Origin: Tardiphaga sp. P9-11
GTDB lineage: Bacteria > Pseudomonadota > Alphaproteobacteria > Rhizobiales > Xanthobacteraceae
NCBI RefSeq assembly: GCF_008329525.1
Contig: NZ_NPKQ01000003.1
Location: 310,001 to 374,000 of the forward strand
Direction: 5' to 3'
Length of the DNA stretch: 64,000 nt
Under the pieces are notes generated by a model. It did not search any database and was not told where the DNA came from. It was given only the letters and a program-made list of their open reading frames with translations. Positions 54,774-63,971 of this stretch are shown here, piece by piece; position 1 is the stretch's first letter; each line of letters opens with the position of its first letter. A program made the translations under genes and the position numbers.

Positions 54774-55001
54774 GTGCTGAACAAATTTGGCCCCTCGGGC
54801 CACGGCGAAGCCCAGTTGCAATATCTCGACGGCGATTTCCGCGTCGTCTCGCCGGGCACCTACGTGACCTGCGCCATCACCGGCGAGCGCATTCCGCTGG
54901 ATGAGTTGAAATACTGGAGCGTCGATCGGCAGGAAGCCTATGCGGTGCCGAATGCGGTGCTGGCGCGGCATTATCCGGACGCAGTCAAGGGTCAGAAGTG
55001 A
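54774..55001 (+). CDS. DUF2093 domain-containing protein
   Basis: 75 residues starting at GTG 54774 with AGGAG 8 nt upstream. The whole protein is the DUF2093 domain (LNKFGPSGHGEAQLQYLDGDF, GTYVTCAITGERIPLDELKYWSVDRQEAY). A small conserved alphaproteobacterial protein; the Cys plus following Thr-Gly suggest a compact zinc-ribbon-like fold but only one Cys is present. Commonly found after xseA. Function unknown. Confidence 0.92.
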   Translation: MLNKFGPSGHGEAQLQYLDGDFRVVSPGTYVTCAITGERIPLDELKYWSVDRQEAYAVPNAVLARHYPDAVKGQK

Positions 55002-55008
55002 AGCAGTA

Positions 55009-55099
55009 AGATGGGTAGAGCGCAGGCGCATTCGCGCCGGAGCGAAATCCATCAACTACAAACGTTGCGGCGATGGGTTTCGCTACGCTCTACCCATCC
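55009..55099. repeat. Dispersed palindromic repeat, family B, copy 2
   Basis: Outer arms GATGGGTAGAGCG (55010-55022) and CGCTCTACCCATC (55086-55098), perfect; inner arms AGCGAAATCCATC (55041-55053) and GATGGGTTTCGCT (55072-55084) with one mismatch. Contains an extra GC-rich mini-hairpin GGCGCATTCGCGCC not in copy 1. Sits between convergent DUF2093 and lpxK. Confidence 0.88.
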
Positions 55100-56109
55100 T
55101 ACCTTCCGAGCGTCTTCGTTCGCGCCTTGTTGAGCTTCTCGATCACGAAAGCCTGCAGCGCCGCCTTGTCTTCGAAGGCCAGCGTTACGGCGAATGGCAC
55201 GATCTCCGCCGCGGCCGGCATGCTGCCGATCTTGACGAAATCCTTCTCCGTCGTCGCCAGCGTCAGGCCATCGCGCTTGGCCTGTACGACCAACGTATCG
55301 ATCTCCGCGGATGTGTACGGATGATGATCGACGAAGGCCTTCTCTACAGCCAGATCGACACCCGCATGACGCAACGTGCGGAAGAAACGCTGGGGATCGC
55401 CGATCCCCGCAAAGGCCAATACGCGCTTGCCGCGCAAGGCAGCCACTGACGCTTCGTCCGGCACAAGACGCGCCGTCAGCACCGGGCCGCCAGTGCCGGC
55501 AACCAATGCAGCCACACCCGCCGCCGCAACGCCATCGCCGATCACCACCAACGCGTCAGTACGCGCTATTTGCAGATCGAGCGGTGCCCGCAGAGGTCCC
55601 GCGGGCAGCACGCGCCCGTTGCCGAGACCGCGATTGCTGTCGATCACAATGAACGACGCGTCCTTGGCGATGGCAGGATTCTGGAAGCCGTCATCCATCA
55701 CGATGACGCTGGCGCCGGTCGAGCGCGCCAGCGCTGCGCCTGCGACCCGATCCCGGGAGATCACCACCGGCACCTGCCATGCCATCATCAGCGGTTCGTC
55801 GCCAACATCTGCGGCCACATGTCTGGACGGATCGACTTTCACCGGGCCGCGTAACTTGCCGCCATAACCGCGGCTCAGCACAACAGGCGTCTCGCCGAGA
55901 TCGCGCAGCACCTGCGCCAGCGCCAATGTTGTCGGCGTCTTACCGGCACCGCCGACGTGATAATTGCCGACGCAAAGAACGGGAATGCCGACATCGACGC
56001 CCTTGCGCGCCATGCGGCTGCCGGCGACTTCGCCATAGATGGCGCCAAGCGGCATCAGCAGACGCGACAACCATGTCGATGGCGGCCGCCAGAACGCCGG
56101 CTCACGCAT
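55099..56109 (-). CDS. lpxK: Tetraacyldisaccharide 4'-kinase
   Basis: 336 residues. Phosphorylates the lipid A disaccharide at the 4' position; peripheral inner-membrane P-loop kinase. N-terminal hydrophobic helix (WLSRLLMPLGAIYG), Walker A in GNYHVGGAGKTPTTLALAQVL, and DDGFQNPAIAKD. Start overlaps the waaA stop by 8 nt. Last gene of the pmbA-IMPase-DUF4170-DUF374-waaA-lpxK run. Confidence 0.95.
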   Translation of the reverse strand: MREPAFWRPPSTWLSRLLMPLGAIYGEVAGSRMARKGVDVGIPVLCVGNYHVGGAGKTPTTLALAQVLRDLGETPVVLSRGYGGKLRGPVKVDPSRHVAADVGDEPLMMAWQVPVVISRDRVAGAALARSTGASVIVMDDGFQNPAIAKDASFIVIDSNRGLGNGRVLPAGPLRAPLDLQIARTDALVVIGDGVAAAGVAALVAGTGGPVLTARLVPDEASVAALRGKRVLAFAGIGDPQRFFRTLRHAGVDLAVEKAFVDHHPYTSAEIDTLVVQAKRDGLTLATTEKDFVKIGSMPAAAEIVPFAVTLAFEDKAALQAFVIEKLNKARTKTLGR

Positions 56110-57415
56110 CCTGCGCTCCCGCTTCGAGCCGGAGCTGCATCAAATAAGGCTCCAGCGCATGCAGCGTACGATCGAGCGCGCCGCCAAGCCGTTCAACCAC
56201 GCGATGCCCGGCCTCGATTGCGGCATCGCGTGCCGCCTCGTTGCCGAGCATCTGGCCGAGCTGGTTCACCAACTGCTCCGAGGAGTCGGCGAGCTTCGCG
56301 CCGCCGGCGCCATCGAGTGCCTCATAGACATCGGTGAAATTGAAGACATGCGGGCCATGCACCACGGACGCACCGAGCTTCACGGCTTCAATCGGATTCT
56401 GCCCGCCATGGGGCACCAGCGAACCGCCGATGAACACCACCGGTGACAGACGATAGAACAGGCCGAGCTCGCCCATGGTGTCGGCGACATAGAGATCGGT
56501 GCCTGCATGCGGCAATTCCTCGCGCGAGCGCAAGGCGACCTGCGCACCTGCAACCGTGATCATCTGCGCGATCTCCGCTCCGCGATGGGCGTGGCGCGGC
56601 ACGATGACCGTCAGCAATTTCGGGAAGAAACTGGTCAGCGTCTTGTGAGTCTCAAGGATGATCTCTTCTTCGCCGGGATGCGTCGACGATGCGACGATGA
56701 TGGGGCGACCGCGCGTCACCGCCATGAGCTTGTCCAGCTTCACGGCGTCGCCCGGCGGCGCCTGCACATCGAGCTTCAGATTGCCGGTGACGACGACGCT
56801 GCGCGACCCCAATGCGCTGAAGCGCTCGGCGTCGGTTTCGGACTGCGCCAGGCAAATCTCGAAACGCCCGAGCAAAGCGCCGATGGTCGCCGAAAATTTC
56901 TGCCAGCGCGGGAACGAGCGCTGCGACATGCGCGCATTGATCAGCACCATCGGCAGCCGCCGCTTGGCGGCGGAGATGATGAGGTTCGGCCAGAGATCGC
57001 TCTCGATGAACAGCGCCAGGCTTGGCTTCCAGTGATCGAGGAAGCGGGCCACGAAGCGCGGAGAATCGTAGGGAATGTATTGATGGATGATATCGGTCGG
57101 AAAGCGCTTGGCGATGATCTCGGCCGAGGTCACCGTGCCCGAGGTCAGCAGGATGCGCATGCCCAGCGCGCGCAGCCGCTCGATCAGCGCCGCCGCGGCC
57201 AGCACCTCGCCGACACTGGCGCCGTGAATCCAGACCAGCGGCCCGGCGGGGCGCTCGATCTGCGAGATGCCGCGACGCTCGTCGAGGCGCGCGGGATCTT
57301 CCTTGTTCTTCTTCAACCGTTGCCTGATCAAGACGGGCGCAAGCGGCGTCAGCGCAGCAGATAATCTGCGATAGGCGCGCAGCGTGATCGGCAGCGCGTT
57401 AGGCACGACCCGCAC
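56102..57415 (-). CDS. waaA: 3-deoxy-D-manno-octulosonic acid transferase
   Basis: 437 residues. Transfers Kdo from CMP-Kdo to lipid A precursor. N-terminal membrane anchor region, GT-B fold with WIHGASVGEVLAA (catalytic Glu in the GEV segment), LLTSGTVTSAEI, ESDLWPNLI and the C-terminal VFIGGSLVPHGGQNPIEAVKLGA. Overlaps both neighbours (DUF374 by 17 nt, lpxK by 8 nt), so translation is coupled. Confidence 0.95.
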   Translation of the reverse strand: MRVVPNALPITLRAYRRLSAALTPLAPVLIRQRLKKNKEDPARLDERRGISQIERPAGPLVWIHGASVGEVLAAAALIERLRALGMRILLTSGTVTSAEIIAKRFPTDIIHQYIPYDSPRFVARFLDHWKPSLALFIESDLWPNLIISAAKRRLPMVLINARMSQRSFPRWQKFSATIGALLGRFEICLAQSETDAERFSALGSRSVVVTGNLKLDVQAPPGDAVKLDKLMAVTRGRPIIVASSTHPGEEEIILETHKTLTSFFPKLLTVIVPRHAHRGAEIAQMITVAGAQVALRSREELPHAGTDLYVADTMGELGLFYRLSPVVFIGGSLVPHGGQNPIEAVKLGASVVHGPHVFNFTDVYEALDGAGGAKLADSSEQLVNQLGQMLGNEAARDAAIEAGHRVVERLGGALDRTLHALEPYLMQLRLEAGAQDA

Positions 57416-58112
57416 CTTCCGGCCGACCTACCGCATCATAGGCACGCTGCGTAGCCTCGTTCAGCGTGGCCTCGAGCTGCAGGCGCAACGCCTCCATCAA
57501 TGCGCCGTCCGCGTCGGCCGGAACATTGATCGGCTCGCCGCCGACCAGGACGCCGCGCCCGAACGGAAGATTGATCGTTGTGCGGTCCCAGTTGTTGAGT
57601 TGCACATAACGGCTGGTGGCCATGGCGAACGGCATGATCGGCCGGCCGCTTTCGCGGGCCAGCATGATGATGCCCATGCCGGCGACACGCGAGCGCTTCG
57701 GCACGTCGGCGGTCAGCGCCATATTGATACCGCGCTCCAGCACCCGCACCATTTCCTTGAACGCACCGACACCGCCCTTACGGTGAAACGCGCCGCCGTG
57801 ATCGCCGGAGCCACGCACGGTGGCGATGCCAAGACGCTCGGCAGCCAGCGCATTGAACTCGCCGTCACGATGTTTCGAGATCAGCACCGCGCCGCGATAA
57901 TCCTTCTGCTTGATGAACGGCGTCATGAAATGCTGACCATGCCAGAACGCCAGGATGACCGGCATCTGCGGCTCGACGATGTCATAGACATCGACGGGAT
58001 CGAAGGTGAAGGTGTTGGTCTTCCAGACCAGCCGCAAAAATTCGGCCGCGAGAAAACCCGCAGCGCGCTGAACCCAGCTGCTGCGCAGCGTGTTTCGGAG
58101 CAGTCGTTTCAA
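57399..58112 (-). CDS. DUF374 lysophospholipid acyltransferase-like protein
   Basis: 237 residues. DUF374 pattern: ILAFWHGQHFMTPFI, VLISKHRDGEFNALAAERLG, ATVRGSGDHGG, and VPKRSRVAGMGIIMLARESGRPIMPFA. The family is related to LPLAT acyltransferases and always sits beside waaA/lpxK; in some alphaproteobacteria it is proposed to act on lipid A or Kdo, but the reaction is unproven. Inner-membrane association via the N-terminal hydrophobic part. Overlaps DUF4170 by ATGA and waaA by 17 nt. Confidence 0.88.
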   Translation of the reverse strand: MKRLLRNTLRSSWVQRAAGFLAAEFLRLVWKTNTFTFDPVDVYDIVEPQMPVILAFWHGQHFMTPFIKQKDYRGAVLISKHRDGEFNALAAERLGIATVRGSGDHGGAFHRKGGVGAFKEMVRVLERGINMALTADVPKRSRVAGMGIIMLARESGRPIMPFAMATSRYVQLNNWDRTTINLPFGRGVLVGGEPINVPADADGALMEALRLQLEATLNEATQRAYDAVGRPEGAGRA

Positions 58113-58354
58113 GCGCTCGGCTTCGCGTCTTGACCCGGATCGAGCAGCCGATGGAGATGGACGATGAAGTAGCGCATGTGGGCGTTGTCGACGGTCTGCT
58201 GCGCCTTGGCCTTCCAGGCGACAAATGCCGTCGCGTAATTTGGATAGACGCCGACGACTTCAACCTGGCTGAGATCCTTGAACGTCGTCTCTTTCAGGTT
58301 GGTCAGCTCGCCCCCGATGACCAGATGAAGCAGTTGCTGTGGTGTGTCCGACAT
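58109..58354 (-). CDS. DUF4170 domain-containing protein
   Basis: 81 residues. DUF4170 signature: LHLVIGGELTNLKETTFKDLSQVEVVGVYPNYATAFVAWKAKAQQTVDNAHMRYFIVHLHRLLDP. Small soluble alphaproteobacterial protein of unknown function found in lipid A / Kdo clusters. Stop overlaps the DUF374 start. Confidence 0.9.
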   Translation of the reverse strand: MSDTPQQLLHLVIGGELTNLKETTFKDLSQVEVVGVYPNYATAFVAWKAKAQQTVDNAHMRYFIVHLHRLLDPGQDAKPSA

Positions 58355-58415
58355 GAATCCTGTTCCTGCAGCGGCCGGCTGCGATCCGAAAAGTCAAAGA
58401 TAGTGGTGCAGCCGG

Positions 58416-59225
58416 TTATATCCGGCCATTCTGGAATTGCTCAACGATGTAAGCATGACGTTCGGCCCCCGCTGCGACCAGCAATCCGTGCGTCACTTCC
58501 CGGCGATTATAGAGGATAGGTTCGCCCGAAAGCTCGGTCATCCTACCATTCGCTTCTTGGACGATCAAATCTGCGGCCGCCAGATCCCAGTCCCGGCTCT
58601 GCCCCCCGGCAAAAGCCGCGTCCAGCCTGCCATTGGCAATCCAGCACAATCGCAGCGCCAGTGAGCCAATGCGTGGATATAACGTGATGTCCTGCCGTGG
58701 ATGGACCATCCGCTCGACCAGAGGTTTCGGGCCGGCCACGCGGGAGAAATCCATCGCGGTGCCAGTCGTCGCCCGAACCGGAGCACCGTTACAGGTGGCG
58801 CCCTGCCCGCGGACCGCCAGAAAAAATTCATCTGTGGATGGCGCGAATACCGCGGCCATGACCGGTCGGGCATCCTCGACCAACGCGGCACAGACACACC
58901 AGTCCTCACGGCCGGCGAGATAACTGCGCGTGCCGTCGATCGGATCGATGATCCAGGTCAAGCGCTTGCCGAGCCGTGTCGCATCGTCCGCACTCTCCTC
59001 GGAGAGCCAGCCGTAATTCGGCGTCGCCGCCCGCAGCCGCTTCTCGATCAGATCGTTGACGGCGATATCCGCTTCGGAGACGGGGGAGGATTCGCCCTTG
59101 GTCCATTTCCTGAGTTCTGTACCGAACATTGCCAGGCCGAGCTCGCCGGCGGCCCGCACCGTGTCCGCCATCAGGGCAACATCGTGCGCGAGCCGTTTGT
59201 CTGTATCGAGATCAGCGTCCGGCAA
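58416..59225 (-). CDS. 3'(2'),5'-bisphosphate nucleotidase / inositol monophosphatase family phosphatase
   Basis: 269 residues. Metal-dependent IMPase fold: YGWLSEESADD (metal Glu), WIIDPIDGTRSYLAGREDW (DPIDGT signature) and the C-terminal WDLAAADLIVQEANG. N-terminal helix LAHDVALMADTVRAAGELGL. CysQ-type enzymes hydrolyse PAP; the exact substrate is not shown by sequence. Start overlaps the pmbA stop; DUF4170 follows 61 nt downstream. Confidence 0.85.
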   Translation of the reverse strand: MPDADLDTDKRLAHDVALMADTVRAAGELGLAMFGTELRKWTKGESSPVSEADIAVNDLIEKRLRAATPNYGWLSEESADDATRLGKRLTWIIDPIDGTRSYLAGREDWCVCAALVEDARPVMAAVFAPSTDEFFLAVRGQGATCNGAPVRATTGTAMDFSRVAGPKPLVERMVHPRQDITLYPRIGSLALRLCWIANGRLDAAFAGGQSRDWDLAAADLIVQEANGRMTELSGEPILYNRREVTHGLLVAAGAERHAYIVEQFQNGRI

Positions 59226-60612
59226 TCGTCAGTCCCTCGACGCGCACGGTCGGCGCGTTGACGCCGTATTTGAAAGTGAGGTCGTTCGCAGGAGTCATCG
59301 ACTTGAAGATCTCGAACAGATGGCCCGCGATGGTGATCTCGCTAACGGCATAAGTCAGCTTGCCGTTCTCGATCCAGAACCCGCCGGCGCCACGGCTGTA
59401 GTCGCCGGTCACGCCATTGACGCCCGAGCCGATCAGGTCTGTGACGTAAAAGCCTTCCTTGATATCGGCGATCAGATCTTCGGGGCTGACATCGCCTGCT
59501 TCCATATGCAGGTTGTACGCGCCGGGCGATGGCGAAGACGACACGCCACGATGCGCGTGGCCTGTCGTGGTCATGCCCAGCTCGCGCGCGGTCGCGCAAT
59601 CCAGCAGCCAGGTCGTGAGCACACCGCCATCGATGATGGCCTGCTGCTTTGTCGCAACGCCTTCGGCATCGAAAGACTGCGAGCGCAACCCGCGCACGCG
59701 CAGGGGATCGTCGATGATGCGGATATTGCTGCCGAACAATTGCTTGCCGAGGCTATCCTTGAGGAACGTGGTCTTGCGCGCGACGGACGCGCCATTGGCG
59801 GCACCGATGACGTGACCGACCAGCGAGTTCGAGACGCGCGGATCGTACACCACCGGCACCTTGCAGGTCGGCACCTTGCGCGGATTGGCCCGCGCCACCG
59901 TGCGCTCGCCTGCGAGCTTGCCGACACTGGCTGACGACTCCAGATCGGAAGCATGCAGCGCCGAGGTGAAGGCGTAGTCGCGCTCCATCCTGGTGCCGTC
60001 GCCGACAATGGCGGTCATCGACACGCCTTGGCTGGAGCGCAGATAGGAACCGTGGAAACCGGTCGAGGTAACCAGCACCATGCCGCCGATGCCGGTCGAG
60101 GCGGACGCGCCACCGGATTTGGTCACGCCCTTCACCGCGAGCGCGGCTTCTTCAGCTTCGACTGCGCGGCGTTCGAGTTCTGCGACCGATGGCACGACGG
60201 GATCGAGCAGATCGAGATTTGCAAAGTCGCGCGCAAGCAGCGCAGGGTCCGCAAGGCCGACATATTGATCATCGGGCGCCACGCGCGCCATCGCGACAGC
60301 ACGTTCGGCTAGCTGCGCGACATTGTCGCCGGACATGTCATTGGTGGAGATCACCGCCTGACGGCGACCAACGAACACGCGCAGCCCCATATCGTCGCCT
60401 TCCGAACGTTCGGAGGCTTCGACCTTGCCGTCACGCACTTCGACGCCATGCGACACCCCGCGCACCGCGACCGCATCCGCGGCATCCGCACCGGCCTTCC
60501 TGGCAGCCTCGACGAGACGCTGCGCCAGCGTGGAGAGTACGGACTGATCGAGCAAATCGGAATTGTCGGATTTCGTGGAGACAGAGGACGGTGCGTTTGG
60601 TGAAGAGTTCAC
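59212..60612 (-). CDS. pmbA: TldD/PmbA family metalloprotease-like protein
   Basis: 466 residues from GTG 60612 (GGGA 9 nt upstream); the frame extends to a TTG at 60645. TldE/PmbA half of the TldD-TldE protease: N-domain AARKAGADAADAVAVRGVSHGVEVRDGKVE and C-domain VPVVYDPRVSNSLVGHVIGAANG, with LYNLHMEAGDVSPEDLIADIKEGFYVTDLIG-type ending. PmbA lacks the HExxH metal motif that TldD carries, as expected. Known to mature microcin B17 and act with gyrase inhibitors. First gene of the lipid A / Kdo run. Confidence 0.92.
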   Translation of the reverse strand: MNSSPNAPSSVSTKSDNSDLLDQSVLSTLAQRLVEAARKAGADAADAVAVRGVSHGVEVRDGKVEASERSEGDDMGLRVFVGRRQAVISTNDMSGDNVAQLAERAVAMARVAPDDQYVGLADPALLARDFANLDLLDPVVPSVAELERRAVEAEEAALAVKGVTKSGGASASTGIGGMVLVTSTGFHGSYLRSSQGVSMTAIVGDGTRMERDYAFTSALHASDLESSASVGKLAGERTVARANPRKVPTCKVPVVYDPRVSNSLVGHVIGAANGASVARKTTFLKDSLGKQLFGSNIRIIDDPLRVRGLRSQSFDAEGVATKQQAIIDGGVLTTWLLDCATARELGMTTTGHAHRGVSSSPSPGAYNLHMEAGDVSPEDLIADIKEGFYVTDLIGSGVNGVTGDYSRGAGGFWIENGKLTYAVSEITIAGHLFEIFKSMTPANDLTFKYGVNAPTVRVEGLTIAGR

Positions 60613-60896
60613 GAACAAAATCCCAACATTGAGAGACGATTTCAACAGGTCCGAAGCGGCGATGGCCGCTGTTAGAGATGTGCTTATTTCGCAGGGACTT
60701 CAAGCATTTGCCGGGTCGAAAAGGAAAGAATTTCACGGCTCTCGCAACGGTTCGTCAATCATGCCTGCCAAGCTTCTGTCAATCATGAAGGGCAGTCGGA
60801 TTCGATTAACCAGCCTTTTTAAGCCGATTCCGAAACGGCTCTGGCAAGGTCTCCCCATCGACCGGGAACATAATTCCGGCGGGGAGATAAAAAGCC

Positions 60897-61421
60897 GTGA
60901 GGCATCAAACAGCGACAGGTGGGGCCCATGCCCCGGGATCGAGCAGCGCATTGCGGCTCGATCCCCATTCACTTCCGGTTCGTTTCGAGGCGCATGACAC
61001 CCGCGCCGACGGAGCGATCCGCCATATCGAATTGCATCGTACACGCGTCGTCCTGCATCGCGCCGTTAGCGGCATGCGGATGGCGATCAATGTGCGCGTC
61101 AGCGATTTTCTCGGCGTCACCCTGCGCGGTCTCGACGACGGCAAGATGCTGATGCTCGCGCATCGCGATCCCTCACTGTCGATTCCATTGCTGGTCAGTT
61201 CGGATCGCGAGGAAATCGACATGGCCTGGCAGATGTGGAGCGAGATTTTCGCGCTTCCGCAGTTGCCTGAAGAAAAGACCTACGAACCGTCGCAGCGCCG
61301 CCGCCGCCGCAATGCCATTCGCGAACGTCGCCCGAAATTTCTGGTGCGCCGTCGTCCTGGCGGGCTGCTCGGCGAAGCCGGCAGCTACAAGGGCGAGCGC
61401 GAGATCATCGCGCGACATTAA
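60897..61421 (+). CDS. DUF6101 family protein
   Basis: 174 residues starting at GTG 60897 (GGGGAG about 11 nt upstream). A beta-rich core (SLPVRFEAHDTRADGAIRHIELHRTRVVLHRAVSG, VRVSDFLGVTLRGL) is followed by a strongly basic C-terminal part (QRRRRRNAIRERRPKFLVRRRPGG). Conserved among Bradyrhizobium relatives; function unknown. Sits divergent from pmbA and convergent with the FAD oxidase. Confidence 0.75.
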   Translation: MRHQTATGGAHAPGSSSALRLDPHSLPVRFEAHDTRADGAIRHIELHRTRVVLHRAVSGMRMAINVRVSDFLGVTLRGLDDGKMLMLAHRDPSLSIPLLVSSDREEIDMAWQMWSEIFALPQLPEEKTYEPSQRRRRRNAIRERRPKFLVRRRPGGLLGEAGSYKGEREIIARH

Positions 61422-61427
61422 GAAGCA

Positions 61428-61449
61428 GGCAGGATTTCCTGCCGCTTTC
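61428..61449 (+). terminator. Small terminator-like hairpin after the DUF6101 gene
   Basis: GGCAGG ATTT CCTGCC (61428-61443) followed by GCTTTCC, 7 nt after the stop. Stem is short and T-run weak, so confidence is low. Confidence 0.35.
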
Positions 61450-61450
61450 C

Positions 61451-62882
61451 TCACGGCAATCGCAACACCTTGACCGGATTCATCATCCGGTCGGGATCGA
61501 GCGCGAGTTTCACACGCCGCATCAGATCGAGTTCGACCTCCGACGTATAGAGCGGAAGCCGGTCGATATGCATGCGGCCGATGCCGTGCTCGGCGCTGAT
61601 ACTGCCGCCACAGGCGACACTTTCCTGATGCACAATGGTGTTGGCCTCGTGCGCTGCAGCCTCGCGGACCTGTGCATCGCCGATGTCGTAGGGAAACACG
61701 ACGATCACATGAACATTGCCATCGCCGACATGCCCGCAATGGGCGACCTGCGCATTCGGCAGTTCGCGCTGCAGCCGACGCGTGACGCGGTCAATGAATT
61801 CCGGCAGCGCCGAGATCGGCACCGACGTATCGTTCGACACCGTAAAACCCTCGCGCTTGTTGGATTCCGAAATCGTGTGGCGGAGGTTCCAGATCCGGTC
61901 AGCCTTGGCCTGATCGGTTGCGATCACCGCGTCGCCGATAAGTCCGTTCTCCATCGCCGCGGCCAGCGCCGTCTCCAGGCTTTCCACCGCATTCCAGTCC
62001 GCTGCGCTGTCAGCCAGTTCGAGCAGCACATACCATGGCGCTTCAACCGCCATCGGACTGCCGCTCGCCGCGCCATGGCGCAAAACGATCTGCAATTGGC
62101 TCTGCGACATCAGTTCAAAGGTTTCGACACGACCGCCGGTGGTGCGCTGCAGATACTGCAATAGCTCAACCGCGTGGCCGACCTGATCCATCGACACCAT
62201 CGCCGTCGCTGACACCATGAGCTTTGGATACAGTTTCAGCACAGCGGCGGTGACGATGCCGAGCGTGCCCTCCGCGCCGACGAACAGCTGCTTGAGATCG
62301 TAGCCGGTATTGTCCTTGCGCAGCGCCCTGAGGCCATTCCAGACACGCCCGTCTGCCAGCACCACTTCCAGCCCGAGCACCTGCTCACGCATATTGCCAT
62401 AACGCAGCACGCCGGTGCCGCCGGCATTGGTGGAGATCAACCCGCCGATCTCGCAACTGCCGACGCTTCCGAGCAACACCGGAAACTGGCGTTCATGCTG
62501 GTCAGCCAGCGCACGCACATCCGCCAGAATGCAGCCGGCTTCGAGCGTCACCGCATTGTTGAGCGGATCGAGATGACGCACACGGTTGAGCCTTCACGAT
62601 CAGGCAGTCCAATTCATCCGGTGCGACCGCTCCGCCGGTGAGCCCGGTATTGCCGGCTTGCGGCACGACGGCCACACCGAAGCTGCGGCAGACGCCCATC
62701 AGTGCCGCAACTTCCTCCGTACTTCCCGGCAGGGCTACAGCGACAGCAGCCCCGCGATAACGTGCGCGCCAGTCTTGCTGATAGGAATCGGCATCCGCAC
62801 CAGTGCGCACATATTTGCTGCCAATAACTGCGGCCACGGCAGCAAGAAATGCGGCAGGATCAGCTTTCAGAGACGTCAACAC
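61451..62882 (-). pseudogene. FAD-linked oxidase (glycolate oxidase GlcD / D-lactate dehydrogenase-like), frameshifted
   Basis: Two adjacent minus-strand frames make one protein. The N-terminal part starts at GTG 62882 (AGGA 6 nt upstream) with the PCMH FAD-binding core including VVPQAGNTGLTGGAVAPDELDCLIV. The C-terminal part continues from RHLDPLNNAVTLEAGC through ISTNAGGTGVLRYGNMREQVLG and the C-terminal catalytic domain ending DPDRMMNPVKVL. The shift lies at about 62591, between GTGAAG and CTCAACCGT; one extra base there would restore the frame. Either a real lesion or a sequencing error. Family oxidises 2-hydroxy acids. Confidence 0.85.
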
Positions 62883-62899
62883 GCTATCCTTCCGAAGAA

Positions 62900-63895
62900 C
62901 TACTCAGCCTTCAGACCGGCTGCTTGAATGATCGGGCCCCATTTCACGCCCTCGGCCTTGACCTGTGCTTCGAGCTCAGCGCCGGTCGAACCCACCGGAT
63001 CGCCGCTCAGCTCGCGCAACTGCTTTGCCACGTCCGGATCGGCCACGGCCTTGCGGAACTCTGCGCTCAACCGTTCTGCAAGCGCAGGTGCCATGCCGGG
63101 CGGCCCGAACACCGCATTCCACGTATAGGTCTCATAGTCAGGCAGGCCGGACTCCGCGATGGTCGGGATGTCCGGGAAGGACGGCGACCGCTTCTTGGTG
63201 GTGACGGCCAGCGTGCGGATCGAGCCCGCCTTGATGAACGGAGCCGCGCCGCTGAGCACGTCGAACAGAACCGGGATCTGTCCGCCCATCAGATCGTTCA
63301 TGGCCGGCGCGCCGCCGCGATAAGGCACATGCTCCATCTTCACGCCCGCCTGCACCTTGAACAGTTCTCCCGACAGATTAGGCGGCGTCCCAACGCCGGA
63401 CGATCCATAGCTGTATTTGGTCGGATCGGCCTTGAGCAGCGCGATGAGTTCCTTGACGGTGGTCGCTTGCACCTGCTTGGACACCATCAGTACATTGGGC
63501 ACCGTCACCAGCATCGAAATCGCGGTGAAATCCTTGACCGGATCGTAAGGCGGCACCTTCGCCATCAGTGGATTGATCGTGTGGGTGGAGATGGTGCCCA
63601 TCAACAATGTCAGCCCATCTGGCTTGGCCCGCGCGACCCGCGTGGCACCGACCACACCGCCAGCGCCGCCGACATTCTCAATGAGAATAGTCTGCCCGAG
63701 CTGATCGGAGACCTTCTTGGCGACATGCCGGCTGACAATGTCGGTTGCCCCACCGGCTGCAAAAGGCACGATCAGCGTAATTGGACTCTTTGGCAATTCA
63801 GCCTGCGCCCAGGCATGAGTACCCGGAATCATCATGCCAGACGCCGCGACGGCCGCCGAGCGGCAGAACGTGCGGCGCGTGATCTTGCTCGCCAT
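62900..63895 (-). CDS. Bug family tripartite tricarboxylate transporter substrate-binding protein (Tat-exported)
   Basis: 331 residues from ATG 63895 (GGGAA upstream). Tat-type signal TRRTFCRSAAVAASG, cleavage after AWAQA. Mature TctC/Bug fold: ITLIVPFAAGGATDIVSRHVA (N-terminal binding loop), GAGGVVGATRVARAKPDG, YGSSGVGTPPNLSGELF, VPYRGGAPAMNDLMGGQI. Periplasmic; binds a carboxylated ligand that cannot be named. Directly downstream of the FAD oxidase, so the two may take up and oxidise the same hydroxy acid. TctA/TctB membrane partners are not in the window. Confidence 0.9.
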   Translation of the reverse strand: MASKITRRTFCRSAAVAASGMMIPGTHAWAQAELPKSPITLIVPFAAGGATDIVSRHVAKKVSDQLGQTILIENVGGAGGVVGATRVARAKPDGLTLLMGTISTHTINPLMAKVPPYDPVKDFTAISMLVTVPNVLMVSKQVQATTVKELIALLKADPTKYSYGSSGVGTPPNLSGELFKVQAGVKMEHVPYRGGAPAMNDLMGGQIPVLFDVLSGAAPFIKAGSIRTLAVTTKKRSPSFPDIPTIAESGLPDYETYTWNAVFGPPGMAPALAERLSAEFRKAVADPDVAKQLRELSGDPVGSTGAELEAQVKAEGVKWGPIIQAAGLKAE

Positions 63896-63971
63896 TGTTT
63901 CCCTACCCTTGATGATGTTTTTGTTTCCCACACTGGTTTTCCAGCATTGGGTCTTCCAGTGATCGTCGGAA

